A stretch of DNA of 38,130 nucleotides from a bacterium (GTDB lineage Bacteria; Verrucomicrobiota; Verrucomicrobiia; Limisphaerales; UBA8199): positions 1 through 38,130 of the forward strand of contig JAJYHY010000035.1 of assembly GCA_021784555.1 (NCBI GenBank), given 5' to 3'. Of this stretch, positions 9,075-17,405 are shown one piece after another (within the stretch, counting starts at the first letter, position 1; each line of letters begins with the position of its first letter). Both the position numbers and the translations under genes were made by a program. The notes beneath the pieces are model-generated. The model worked only from the letters and a program-made list of their open reading frames with translations, did no database searches and had not been told where the DNA came from.

Positions 9075-9372
9075 CGCGCTGAGGACCACCATTGGCCGGG
9101 CGGTCCACCAGGGCTTTTTCGGGCTGGCCTCCGGCAAAGACCCGGCCAATTTCGACCGGGTGTGGTTCAAGGAGTCGGTCGAGCCTTCCGACATCACGTT
9201 CGACTACGACACGTACCTGCTCACCGCCACGAAGGCCAAGGCGCTCAAGTCGGGCGCGGCCCAGCCGCCCCCAACACCGCCGGTAACCCCGCCCGTCAGC
9301 CCACCGGTCCAGCCGCCGGTCACGCCAGGGGAACCGCCAGCCAAACCTCCGAAATCGCCCGCCCCTTCCTGA
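9031..9372 (+). pseudogene. DUF499 ATPase, third fragment with proline-rich tail
   Basis: Reading from 9031 restores the family pattern: AFFQGYFTRPEKADDALR, then FGLASGKDPANFDRVWFKES, then PSDITFDYDTYLL. It ends in a proline-rich segment made of PPVTPPVSPPVQPP-like units. In intact relatives a proline-rich linker is followed by another small domain; here the frame stops at 9372 and the sequence becomes the antisense of the DUF3631 remnant. The ATPase is therefore truncated at its 3' end as well as broken by a stop and a frameshift. Confidence 0.65.
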
Positions 9373-10331
9373 GTTCGCTCCAGGGACGGCTGCCCATCCC
9401 CTCCAACCTCTCCACCATCTCCCGGCTGAACATCCGCTCCGCCCCCGTCGTTGCAAACGGCCACCACCATGTCCAGCAGCAGAGACCCAATCGGCCCATT
9501 CTCCTGGCTCCCGCCGCTCAGCCCCACCGCCGCCTCCCGCGCCCACTTCGGCCATTCCCCTCCCGCCAAATCCGCCAGCACCAAAAGCGGCTCCCAGATG
9601 TCCCCCGCCCGATCGTTCAATCCCGCCGGAATCTCCGCCCGCGCCCCCGCTATCTCCGCCGCCCGGTCCGCCACAAACCTTAAGCAGCACCGCCGCAGCC
9701 TCTCCCCATTCAGATCCCTCAGCCGCTCACACCGCTCGCTCGCCGTCTTCCGGTGCATCCGCACCACGATGCACCGATCCGCCAGCGTCTCCGGCAAACT
9801 CCCAATCGTCGAAACCAGCTTCGGACACCAACACGAAAACCGCGCCAACCCCATCGGCCCCTCCGCCCTGCTCCCCTGGCTGTTCACCCGAACCACGTAG
9901 GACGTCCGCCGCTTGTAACCCGAATTCAGAATTCCTCGCAGCGCATCGTTGCCCGGCAGCAGCGTGTCCGCCTCGTCTATCAGCAGCGTCGGGCGCGTCT
10001 CCTCGATCACCCGGAAGAACGCCGGCGGGCTGATATTGGCCGCCACCTCCGGCCGGTTCACCAACTCGCTCAGCGCCGCCACCAGCGTCGTCTTGCCGCA
10101 CCGCTTCTCCGGCGACTCGATCCCGACATACGCGCTCACCTCCCGCAGCTCAAAGGCGTAAGTGTGCAGCGTCCACAGCGCCAGCGCCTCCGCCCCCCAC
10201 TGCGGCAGCACCACAAACCGGGTCAGCGTCCGCCGCAAATCATCAAGCAGCAACCCGCCGTCCACCGGCTCCGGCCACGGCTCAAGCGCGTTTACTTCCA
10301 CAAGGTTCGATTCGAGTTTTTGAGTGTTCAT
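9204..10331 (-). CDS. DUF3631-type P-loop protein, frameshifted and truncated
   Basis: The start at 10331 (MNTQKLESN) is favoured over the longer frame because GGGAGG sits eight bases before it. The protein has a Walker A-like EKRCGKTTL (GIESPEKRCGKTT), a Walker B TLLIDEADTLL, then the DUF3631 region: LADRCIVVRMHRKT, RFVADRAAEI and EPLLVLADLAGG. DUF3631 proteins are helicase/primase-like ATPases often carried on mobile elements. Family identity is lost after LLLDMVVAVCNDGGG. One frame over, near 9435, it resumes as ERMFSREMVERLEGMGSRPW and continues to about 9335. The rest of the open frame down to 9204 is only the antisense of the DUF499 proline repeat. The gene is therefore frameshifted and lacks its end. 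Confidence 0.72.
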   Translation of the reverse strand: MNTQKLESNLVEVNALEPWPEPVDGGLLLDDLRRTLTRFVVLPQWGAEALALWTLHTYAFELREVSAYVGIESPEKRCGKTTLVAALSELVNRPEVAANISPPAFFRVIEETRPTLLIDEADTLLPGNDALRGILNSGYKRRTSYVVRVNSQGSRAEGPMGLARFSCWCPKLVSTIGSLPETLADRCIVVRMHRKTASERCERLRDLNGERLRRCCLRFVADRAAEIAGARAEIPAGLNDRAGDIWEPLLVLADLAGGEWPKWAREAAVGLSGGSQENGPIGSLLLDMVVAVCNDGGGADVQPGDGGEVGGDGQPSLERTQEGAGDFGGLAGGSPGVTGGWTGGLTGGVTGGVGGGWAAPDLSALAFVAVSRYVS

Positions 10332-10463
10332 GTTTTTTTCCTCCCATTCTAGCAGAGGGGGTAGGACAAATACCGTCCATCCGTACAAGTACGTATAAAG
10401 TTTTTTTCACCCCCCATTCCCGCCCCCCTCGCCTGCCCAATGAAGCCCCCTTCGATGCCGGGC

Positions 10464-10566
10464 CTTGGCTGTTCGATGTTGGATGTTGGATGTTCAATGT
10501 TGGGTGCTGGATCTTCGATGTCGGGTGCTGGCTGTTCGCTTCTGGATGTTGGATGTTCGCTCTTCG
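10464..10566 (+). repeat. Degenerate simple repeat of GGATGTT/CGATGTT units
   Basis: About 100 bases consist of imperfect units such as TTGGATGTTGGATGTTC, TCGATGTTGG and TGGGTGCTGGATCTTCGATG. The repeat keeps all three frames open in places, so the small reading frames here (Met-Leu-Asp-Val-Gly-Cys patterns) are almost certainly not genes. Similar units occur between genes in verrucomicrobial and related genomes, from general familiarity. The flanking 10389-10463 and 10567-10983 stretches show no supported gene. Confidence 0.75.
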
Positions 10567-10983
10567 AACCCCGATGTCCTCCCTTGCCTCTTCACGGATT
10601 CAACGCGCGAAAGCCTTCGGGGAGTTTTCCCTCCTCCCCCTGTCCGCCTCCCCGAGCCCGCCCCCGCATCCCTCCCAATCTTCCCATCCTTGCCATCCCT
10701 CCCGACTCCCTAAGACCACCGGTAACGACTTTGCTAACGACTTTGACCGGGCGTAAGTCATTGACCATCAACGGCCCTAACGAGTTAACGGCTCAAACAG
10801 GGGGGTGCGCCACCCCGCGCCCGGCTCGCGCCAGGACTCCACCGGGCCCGCCGCTCCACGCGCCCCGCACCTATGGACACCTATAGTCACCAAGCGAGCA
10901 CCCAACCGCTCCCTGCCAGCAGCCCGTCTCTGGCGGTCCACAAGCCCATCCAAACCCAAAACCCATCCGGAACCTCCAGCACC

Positions 10984-11085
10984 ACATCCATCCTCCATCC
11001 TCCATCATCCTGCCCCAACGGTGTGCCTTGGGTCCTTGGTTCCACCACTCCATCACTCCACCACTCCCTCCAGCTTCCACCCCCT
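10984..11085 (+). repeat. Second simple-repeat block (CATCCTCCATC and CACTCCATCACTCC units)
   Basis: Two adjacent low-complexity tracts, CCATCCTCCATCCTCCATC around 10987 and CCACCACTCCATCACTCCAC around 11042, lie just before the stop of the minus-strand glycosyltransferase. Read on the minus strand they are GGATGGAGGATGG and GTGGAGTGATGGAGTGG. The last codons of the glycosyltransferase frame (WKLEGVVE) already fall in repeat-like sequence, which hints that the repeat has replaced the original 3' end. Confidence 0.65.
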
Positions 11086-12387
11086 CCGCCGACCCTCCGG
11101 CGCCGCTGTCTCGAGGGCTTGCGCATAGACGCGGAGGGTCGCCTCAGCCGCGCGGCCCCAATCGAACTGTTGCGCTCGCGCCAATCCGCCAACTCGCATC
11201 CGCTCACGCAGCGCGGTGTCTGCGGCAAGAACTCCGAGTTGTCGTTTCAGATCGGCGATGCTCTCCGGCTCGACAATCGCCGCCGCGCTCCCCACCACCT
11301 CGCCCAGTGCGCCGCGGCTTGAGCACAGAACCGGACACCCGCAAGCCATCGCTTCCAACGGCGGAAAGCCAAATCCCTCATAGAGCGAGGGATACACAAA
11401 CACTGCGGCCGCATGATACAGGCCGGGCAGTTCCGCCTCCGGGACAAAGCCCAGGCAGCGGATGTCGGCCGATACAGGCGACCCCCGTATAGCCGCGTGG
11501 ATAGCGTCCGCCCCGTGCCAATCGCTCCCGGCAAAAACCAACCGCCACCTCGACCCGCTCTCGGCTTTGAATCGCTCGAATGCCTGGATTAGCCGAACAT
11601 GATTCTTCGCCGGATGTTCCAGCCGGCCAACGTAGAGAAAGAACGGCTCATCCAGCCTCCAGCGCCGCCGCGTGCGCTCTCCGCTCCGACTCCGCTCCCC
11701 CGCCGAATAGACCTGGTGGTCGAGGCCGTTGTGGACCACCGTGATGCATTGGGCGGGCAGTTTCCACAGAGTCCGCAGGTCAGTCGCGGTGTTTCGGCTC
11801 ACGGCGATGATCTCGTGCTGACGCCGGGCCAGAAGGCGCGCAACCACCCGGCCATACAACATCCTCGGCCAATTGTATTTCCGGGGGATGCGGAAGGGGG
11901 CAAGGTCGTGAACGGTCGCCACCAGGGCGCAAGGCCGGACGCCAGGCAAACGGCGGTAGCTGGGCACGTGCAACACGTCCAGACGATAGCGCCGCGCCAG
12001 ACGCGGCAGAACTGTCTGATGCCAAAAAATGTCCCGCACCGGCGGACGGAAAGCCTCAGGCACCGCCACGAACTGGACGCGGGGACGCGCGAAATCAGGG
12101 CGCGACCGGTCATTACCCCCGTTGCCGTCCGGAACGGGTGGGTGGTCGTGCCGGTTTGCAACGTGCGATCTGCGATGTGCGACTGCGGCGGGTATTTCAC
12201 CCTTTTCGCGGGGGTACCCGCGGGATATGCCCGCAAAACCGAACAGGGGCAGGTCGTCCTCCAGTACAAACAGGACAAATTCATGCTGGCCACTTGAATC
12301 GACGAAGGCGCGGAGCAAGCCAAACAGGTATTTAGCAATGCCCGTCCGGCCCCGCTGAATCACCGAGGTCGAGATTCCTATCCTCAT
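11053..12387 (-). CDS. GT4-family (group 1) glycosyltransferase
   Basis: The 444-residue protein begins MRIGISTSVIQRGRTGIAKY, the usual N-terminal strand and glycine loop of GT-B enzymes. It has the hinge LYVGRLEHPAKNH and the donor-binding motif EGFGFPPLEAMACGCPVL (the E-x7-E signature), then the usual C-terminal helices. It should transfer a sugar from a nucleotide donor to a cell-envelope or exopolysaccharide acceptor in the cytoplasm. The start overlaps the stop of the upstream GT26-STAS gene (TCAT on the plus strand, that is ATGA), so the two are coupled. Residues 53-100 form an unusual Arg/Pro/His-rich insertion encoded by repeat-like DNA. No membrane segment is seen. Confidence 0.9.
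   Translation of the reverse strand: MRIGISTSVIQRGRTGIAKYLFGLLRAFVDSSGQHEFVLFVLEDDLPLFGFAGISRGYPREKGEIPAAVAHRRSHVANRHDHPPVPDGNGGNDRSRPDFARPRVQFVAVPEAFRPPVRDIFWHQTVLPRLARRYRLDVLHVPSYRRLPGVRPCALVATVHDLAPFRIPRKYNWPRMLYGRVVARLLARRQHEIIAVSRNTATDLRTLWKLPAQCITVVHNGLDHQVYSAGERSRSGERTRRRWRLDEPFFLYVGRLEHPAKNHVRLIQAFERFKAESGSRWRLVFAGSDWHGADAIHAAIRGSPVSADIRCLGFVPEAELPGLYHAAAVFVYPSLYEGFGFPPLEAMACGCPVLCSSRGALGEVVGSAAAIVEPESIADLKRQLGVLAADTALRERMRVGGLARAQQFDWGRAAEATLRVYAQALETAAPEGRRRGWKLEGVVE
12088..12240. repeat. Repeat-derived insertion inside the GT4 gene
   Basis: Within the coding sequence, 12158-12190 reads as CGTGCGATCTGCGATGTGCG-type units, and 12199-12240 contains a palindrome-rich stretch (GCGGGGGTACCCGCGG, then GGGATATGCCCGC). 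Similar GCGATTTGC units occur between genes near 14000. The corresponding protein stretch, residues 53-100, interrupts the normal run from the second beta strand (LPLFGFA) to RVQFVAVPEAF, and its length keeps the frame. It appears to be an intergenic repeat that landed in a gene without breaking it. Confidence 0.55.
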
Positions 12388-13910
12388 AGGCAGTCACGCA
12401 GCAAATCGCGGCTAAGCCTGTCGAAGCAAACGACTCGGCGGACGATAGCCTGGGGGGCGGTGAAACAGAGCGCAACGCCCGATTCCCGCGCGAGCTTTGC
12501 CGTGCGCATCATCACCGCCACCCCGGCGCTGTCCACAAAACTGACTTGAGACAGATCCACCCTCAGGGCGGGTCGCAGCGAAGCCAGGGCCTCAAGGATC
12601 GGCTCGCTCAGCTTCCAAACTCGCTCCGCGTTGGCGGCGGTGATTTCTCCATGCCAGCTCAAAGATCGCTGTCTCGCGTGATATCTCACCGGCCAAGGGT
12701 CTCTCGGCTCGTCGAGAAGCCGTCGCGCATCAGCGCGGCTCTCTGCCACCAAAAAGAAGGCGCGCAAATGCACGCAGTCCAACGCACGCCGCACCGAATA
12801 GGCAGGCGCCACCAGAACGAGCCGGCGCCCGGCCTCGAGGAGAGCCTTGCGCAGCCGCAACAGCATTCCGATGCCAGGGTTGTCGATGAAAGTCACTCCG
12901 CTCAAATCAAGCATCCAGTCATTGTCCGTCTGAAATCGCTCCAACCCTCCGTCAGGTTGAACGGCCTGGGCCTCCAGCCGTCCCGCAATTTTGACCGAGA
13001 AAGCCTCTCGTTCCGGCGTCGGTTCAATGCTTCCCCTTCGCCCTCCATTACCACGGAAAAAAAGAGGACTGGCCCCGGCGCCCCACCATTGCGCTCCTAA
13101 AGCCAAACCGAAAAACCAGCCATCCCGCAGGTATCGCCGCCATAACCGCCGCGGCTCCTGCCAGAGCCGGTAGCACCATTCCAAGCCGGCCCGCTGAACC
13201 CAAAGCGGCGCGCGTTTCAATCGGCCCGCCAAAAAATCCAGCGTCCCACCCACGCCAATGCTCACCGGCACGTTTAAGGACTGGCAGTGCATGGCCATCC
13301 ACTTCTCGGCCTTGGGACATCCAAAGGCAACGAAGAGCAAATCCGGCCTGGCGCCGCGCACCCGGCGGGCCATGTCTTCGAAGTCCATTTCCAGCAGGTG
13401 CTTGAACGGCGGCGAATAATGCCCGGCGATGATTGCCCGCGGGAATTGCCGGCGCACCTCCGCCACTGCCCCTTCGTTGGTGCGCGGGTCGGCGCCCAGA
13501 AAGAACATCCGGTACTGCTTCTCTGCCGCCAGCCGAATCAGCTCCGGCATCAGGTCCGCCCCCGCTACCCGTTCCGGCAGCGGCTGGCCCAGCCACCGCG
13601 AGGCCCAAACCAGGGGCGTGCCATCGCACAACACCAGCGGCGCATCCAGCAGGACGCGGCGCAGTTCCATATCCCGGAGCGATTGCACCAGGAAATCCAC
13701 ATTGGCGGTCGCGATGTAATGGGGCCGGCCTGACTCGATCATTTGTTCGATCCGCTCAAGCGCCTGGCCAGTGGTCACCGGATCAAGCCCCACCCCACAC
13801 AAGACAACCGGGAACGAAGCCTTCGGGCGTCCGACGGCGACCGTCCTCTCGCTAGGAACCCACTCTTCGATCTCGACGGGAGATCGCCCCAAAACGTAAG
13901 GAACTGCCAT
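12384..13910 (-). CDS. WecG/TagA/CpsF glycosyltransferase fused to two STAS domains
   Basis: Residues about 32-240 form a GT26 domain: VVLCGVGLDPVT, TANVDFLVQS, LCDGTPLVWAS, RVAGADLMPEL, FFLGADP, and LLFVAFGCPKAEKWM with GVGGTLDFLAGRLKRAP. GT26 enzymes add a ManNAc-type sugar to a lipid-linked intermediate at the inner face of the membrane. Residues about 305-508 hold two STAS modules. The first has FIDNPGIGMLL, where the usual phosphorylated Ser is replaced; the second has FVDSAGVAVMM and keeps the DSxG serine. STAS domains normally mediate partner switching with anti-sigma-like kinases. The domain combination is unusual. The gene precedes and is coupled to the GT4 gene; start assignment upstream of residue 30 is uncertain. 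Confidence 0.88.
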   Translation of the reverse strand: MAVPYVLGRSPVEIEEWVPSERTVAVGRPKASFPVVLCGVGLDPVTTGQALERIEQMIESGRPHYIATANVDFLVQSLRDMELRRVLLDAPLVLCDGTPLVWASRWLGQPLPERVAGADLMPELIRLAAEKQYRMFFLGADPRTNEGAVAEVRRQFPRAIIAGHYSPPFKHLLEMDFEDMARRVRGARPDLLFVAFGCPKAEKWMAMHCQSLNVPVSIGVGGTLDFLAGRLKRAPLWVQRAGLEWCYRLWQEPRRLWRRYLRDGWFFGLALGAQWWGAGASPLFFRGNGGRRGSIEPTPEREAFSVKIAGRLEAQAVQPDGGLERFQTDNDWMLDLSGVTFIDNPGIGMLLRLRKALLEAGRRLVLVAPAYSVRRALDCVHLRAFFLVAESRADARRLLDEPRDPWPVRYHARQRSLSWHGEITAANAERVWKLSEPILEALASLRPALRVDLSQVSFVDSAGVAVMMRTAKLARESGVALCFTAPQAIVRRVVCFDRLSRDLLRDCL

Positions 13911-14091
13911 AATCGACTGATTACACTATCCGCCCCCGCACAGAATGGGTTATCTCCCTCCCCCGCGGCGGAAAAAGGACTGCCCCAAGGGCCGCGGAGA
14001 TTTGCGATTTGCTGTTCGTTGTGCAATGCCCCCCCGTTTCGGGCGGAGTTTATCCTTTGCTCCCCATGCATGCTCATGTAAAAGCTTTTGC

Positions 14092-17040
14092 GTGAAAGTG
14101 CTCATTCTCTTTCTGGCCACGCTCCTGGCCTTGCCCGGCGTCGGCCAGGCCCGTTCAACCGCTCCATCCAGCCTCCTGGAGAGCGATTGGAACAATCCGC
14201 CGACCAGCGCCCGGCTTCGCGCCTATTGGTGGTGGCTCAATGGAAACGTCACCAAGGCCTCCATTACCCGCGACCTCGAGCAGATGAAGGCCAAGGGCTT
14301 CGGCGGCGCCCTGATTTGCGACGCTGGCGGCGCGAATCAGGACGGCAACGCCCAAGTGCCCCATGGCCCCACCTTCTTTTCACCCGCCTGGCGTGAGCTC
14401 TTCAAACACACGCTCCGCGAAGCCCATCGGCTCGGATTGGTTATGGGCCTCAACATCCAGAGCGGCTGGAACCTGGGCGGCCCCATGGTGACGGCGGACG
14501 ATGCCCCCAAGAAGCTGGTCTGGACCAAGTTGCGGTTTCACGGCGGAACCGGCCTTACCCCTAACCTGGCGAAGCCCAAGGGCCGTGACAATTACTACCG
14601 TGACCTGTTTGTGCTGGCTTATCCCATCCGGCACGCTCCCGAAACAAAGAATCGACATCCCATCGAGAATCTTCAGGAAAAGGCCCTCTTCAAGGCCCTT
14701 CAGCCCTTTTCGGCGCCGGACTCGACCCCGTTGTTCCAGGAATTCCCCGCCACGCCGGGCGAAGAGGACGCGCGCGTGAGCGACGTTATCGACCTGACCT
14801 CGAAACTCCGTCCGGATGGCACGCTGAACTGGCAAGCCCCGGCTGGCGATTGGCAAATCTTCCGCTTTGGTTGCACGCTCAACGATCATTGCCGCGTCTC
14901 CACTTGCAGCGAAGGCTGGAACGGCTACGCGCTGGACCCATTCGACGCCGGGGCGTTCAAGCGTTACTGGAATGCCGTCGTCGAGCCGCTCATCGCCGAC
15001 GCCGGCCCGCTGGCGGGAACCACCCTGAAGTGGTTGCACACCGACAGTTGGGAAATCGATGTGGCCAATTGGACCCCCACCCTCAGGGCCGAGTTCCGCA
15101 AACGCCGCGGCTACGATCTCCTGCCCTGGCTGCCGGTCATGGCCGGCAGTATCATCAACAGCCGGAGCCAGAGCGACCGTTTCCTGGCCGATTTCCGCCG
15201 GACGATGGGCGACCTGGCCATCGCGAACCATTTCCGCCTTTTCAAACAGGGCGCCCACCGGCACGGGCTGCTCATCCATCCCGAATCGGGCGGGCCGCAT
15301 GGCGTGCCCATCGATGCCCAGCAGTGCCTCGGAATCGACGACGCACCGATGAGTGAATTCTGGGCCTGGTCCTGGCGGCACCGCATCGGGGATGCCAACC
15401 GGTTCTTCGTCAAGCAGCCCGCCTCGGCCGCCCATACTTATGGCCATCGGCTGGTGCTGGCTGAGGGCTTCACCAGCATGGGGCCGCATTGGCAATCGCG
15501 CCTATGGTGTAACCTCAAGCCCGCCTTCGACAAGGCCTGCTGCGAAGGGCTGAACCGGCTCGTGTGGCATGCCTTTGTGTGCTCGCCAAAGGCGATGGGT
15601 GTGCCCGGCCAGCAGTATTTTGCCGGCACCCACCTCAACCCCAACGTGACCTGGTGGAACAAATCGGCGCCCTTCTTCGCCTACGTCAACCGTTGCCAGG
15701 CCCTGCTCCAGCGCGGACTCTTCGTCGCCGACGTTGCCTACTATTACGGCGATCACGTGCCCAACTTCGCCCAGCTCAAAGCCTCCGACCCGGCCCACGT
15801 CCTGCCCGGCTATGATTATGACGTCATCACCGCCGAAGTGCTGCTCAAACGCGCCTCGGTCAAAGGCGGGCGACTGGTGCTGCCCGACGGCATGAGCTAC
15901 CGGTTGCTGGTGCTGCCAAACCGGCGGATTATCTCCCTGCCGGTGCTGCGGAAACTCAAGCGCCTCGTAGCCGCCGGTCTCACCGTCATCGGTCCCAAAC
16001 CAAGCCAAGCGAGCGGCCTCTCCGGGTACCCTCGCAGCGATGAGCAAGTGCGACGGATTGCGAACGAGGTCTGGGGCGCCTGCGATGGCATTTATGTAAA
16101 GGAACACTTGTTTGGCAAGGGCCGGGTTATCTCCGGCGAAACGGCCCGCCAGGTCCTGGCCGAAGAAGGCATAAAGCCCGACTGCGAAATCGAGCCGAGG
16201 AGCGGCGCCTTGCCCGCCAGCTTCGATTATATTCACCGGTGTGACGATGGTACCGAGATTTACTTCGTGGCCAATCGCACTAACCAGCCCGCCAGCGCCA
16301 CCTGCATCTTCCGGGTCAGCGGCAAGGCCCCTGAATTATGGAATCCGTTGACCGGCGAGCGCGAATTCGCCCGCGCTTACACTCGGGAGGGCGGACGCAC
16401 CGCCGTGCCCCTGGATTTCCCTCCCTGCGGTTCGTGGTTTGTCGTGTTCCGCTCGCCGGCCTCCAGCCATCCGGCAGTCGCCAGGCAGAACGGCACGACT
16501 TTCATCCCCGTCATGCGGATTCATGGGCCTTGGCAAGTGACATTTGATCCCAAGTGGGGAGGACCGCCGAAGGCCCGGTTCGACAGCCTGGTGAGCTGGA
16601 CCGCCCGCCTGGAACCGGGCATCAAGTACTATTCTGGCACCGCCATTTACCGGCGGTCACTCAACCTGCCGGCCAAACTTGCGGCGGGGGCCGCCGCCAA
16701 AACACTGGCGCTGGACCTGGGCGACGTGCGCGAACTGGCCGAGGTCTGGCTCAACGGCCAATCTTGCGGTATCACCTGGTCGCCGCCCTTTCGCGTCGAT
16801 CTCAGCCGGGCGGTGAAGCCGGGCCACAACGACCTCGAAATCGGAGTGGTCAACTTTTGGCCCAACCGGATTATTGGCGACCAGTTTCTGCCTGCGGCGG
16901 AGCGGTTCACTAAAACCAATATCCGCAGATTGACCAAAAACACGCCGTTGATGCAGTCCGGGCTGCTCGGACCAGTGCGCTTGGGCCTGCTCATAAAGAA
17001 GGGGATCCGTTCCTCTCCCGGCGTTCACTCGTCACGGTAG
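14092..17040 (+). CDS. Secreted GH106-like alpha-L-rhamnosidase
   Basis: I start at GTG 14092 because it gives a clean signal peptide (MKVLILFLATLLALPGVG, then QARS); the open frame extends further upstream but through repeat-like sequence. The mature protein of about 960 residues opens with WWWLNGNVTKASITRDLEQM and GGALICDAGG, typical of GH106-type enzymes. It continues with a catalytic barrel containing LKWLHTDSWEID and HPESGGPHGVPID, and ends in a GH2-like beta-sandwich (YYSGTAIYRRSL, then LDLGDVRELAEVWLNGQ). Such enzymes cut rhamnose from plant polysaccharides outside the cytoplasm. It is divergent from the GT26-STAS gene. A role in pectin (rhamnogalacturonan) use is likely but not shown by neighbours here. 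Confidence 0.85.
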   Translation: MKVLILFLATLLALPGVGQARSTAPSSLLESDWNNPPTSARLRAYWWWLNGNVTKASITRDLEQMKAKGFGGALICDAGGANQDGNAQVPHGPTFFSPAWRELFKHTLREAHRLGLVMGLNIQSGWNLGGPMVTADDAPKKLVWTKLRFHGGTGLTPNLAKPKGRDNYYRDLFVLAYPIRHAPETKNRHPIENLQEKALFKALQPFSAPDSTPLFQEFPATPGEEDARVSDVIDLTSKLRPDGTLNWQAPAGDWQIFRFGCTLNDHCRVSTCSEGWNGYALDPFDAGAFKRYWNAVVEPLIADAGPLAGTTLKWLHTDSWEIDVANWTPTLRAEFRKRRGYDLLPWLPVMAGSIINSRSQSDRFLADFRRTMGDLAIANHFRLFKQGAHRHGLLIHPESGGPHGVPIDAQQCLGIDDAPMSEFWAWSWRHRIGDANRFFVKQPASAAHTYGHRLVLAEGFTSMGPHWQSRLWCNLKPAFDKACCEGLNRLVWHAFVCSPKAMGVPGQQYFAGTHLNPNVTWWNKSAPFFAYVNRCQALLQRGLFVADVAYYYGDHVPNFAQLKASDPAHVLPGYDYDVITAEVLLKRASVKGGRLVLPDGMSYRLLVLPNRRIISLPVLRKLKRLVAAGLTVIGPKPSQASGLSGYPRSDEQVRRIANEVWGACDGIYVKEHLFGKGRVISGETARQVLAEEGIKPDCEIEPRSGALPASFDYIHRCDDGTEIYFVANRTNQPASATCIFRVSGKAPELWNPLTGEREFARAYTREGGRTAVPLDFPPCGSWFVVFRSPASSHPAVARQNGTTFIPVMRIHGPWQVTFDPKWGGPPKARFDSLVSWTARLEPGIKYYSGTAIYRRSLNLPAKLAAGAAAKTLALDLGDVRELAEVWLNGQSCGITWSPPFRVDLSRAVKPGHNDLEIGVVNFWPNRIIGDQFLPAAERFTKTNIRRLTKNTPLMQSGLLGPVRLGLLIKKGIRSSPGVHSSR

Positions 17041-17364
17041 CGCGACCCCGTCCCCGTAGGGTGGATTCGCGCGGGGTGTTCTCCTCCTGGTTCCTTCTGT
17101 GTCCGCGGATTGCGCGTGTTTCGCCGATAGTAACACCCGGCATGGCATGGCCCTCGGACGTCCAGCCCTTCAAGGACCAGGAAGCCTGCGCCGCAACGGG
17201 CAAGAAGCTCCTGAACTGACAAGCCTGTCCCAGGATTACCACCAAAATGTCAGTTAGAGCTTGCCGCTCACGGACGGCCTGAACTATTATGTTCGCATCG
17301 TGCAGCGGCAGCACCTTGACTTAAAGAGGGTACGCCGCCAGAAGTAATTGGTGTTTAGAGACCT
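17041..17364. other. Non-coding or decayed stretch before a half-tRNA
   Basis: No complete gene is supported. A short run ending at 17346 reads LTDGLNYYVRIVQRQHLD and another ending near 17219 reads SDVQPFKDQEACAATGKK before a stop. Both could be C-terminal scraps of lost genes, but neither is long enough to identify. Confidence 0.4.
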
Positions 17365-17405
17365 GGCTGGGTAGCTCAGTTGGTAGAGCAGAGGACTTAA
17401 AATTC
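17365..17405 (+). pseudogene. 5' half of a tRNA, cut at the anticodon loop
   Basis: GGCTGGG (acceptor 5' strand), TA, GCTC and GAGC (a paired D stem) around AGTTGGTA, then GAGGA and the loop CTTAAAA follow in perfect tRNA order. Immediately after the loop the sequence becomes TTCAGAAATCGG, which cannot complete the anticodon stem, and no T arm with GTTCGA follows. The loop would give anticodon TAA. Truncation at this point is what remains when an integrase recombines in the anticodon loop of a tRNA gene, so this may be an attachment-site remnant. Confidence 0.65.

Noticed and set aside
10464..10566. Possible CRISPR array
   Set aside because: Units are 7-10 bases, degenerate and directly adjacent, with no spacers and no cas genes nearby.
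10440..10886. Cys- and Met-rich small frames (Met-Leu-Asp-Val-Gly-Cys patterns)
   Set aside because: They are translations of a simple DNA repeat and stay open in several frames at once.
14380..15495. Long minus-strand frame opposite the rhamnosidase
   Set aside because: High-GC antisense shadow; the plus strand has a signal peptide and full GH106-like architecture.
17365..17405. A functional tRNA-Leu(TAA)
   Set aside because: Only the 5' half is present; the anticodon stem cannot close, there is no T arm, and a Leu tRNA would need a long variable arm.
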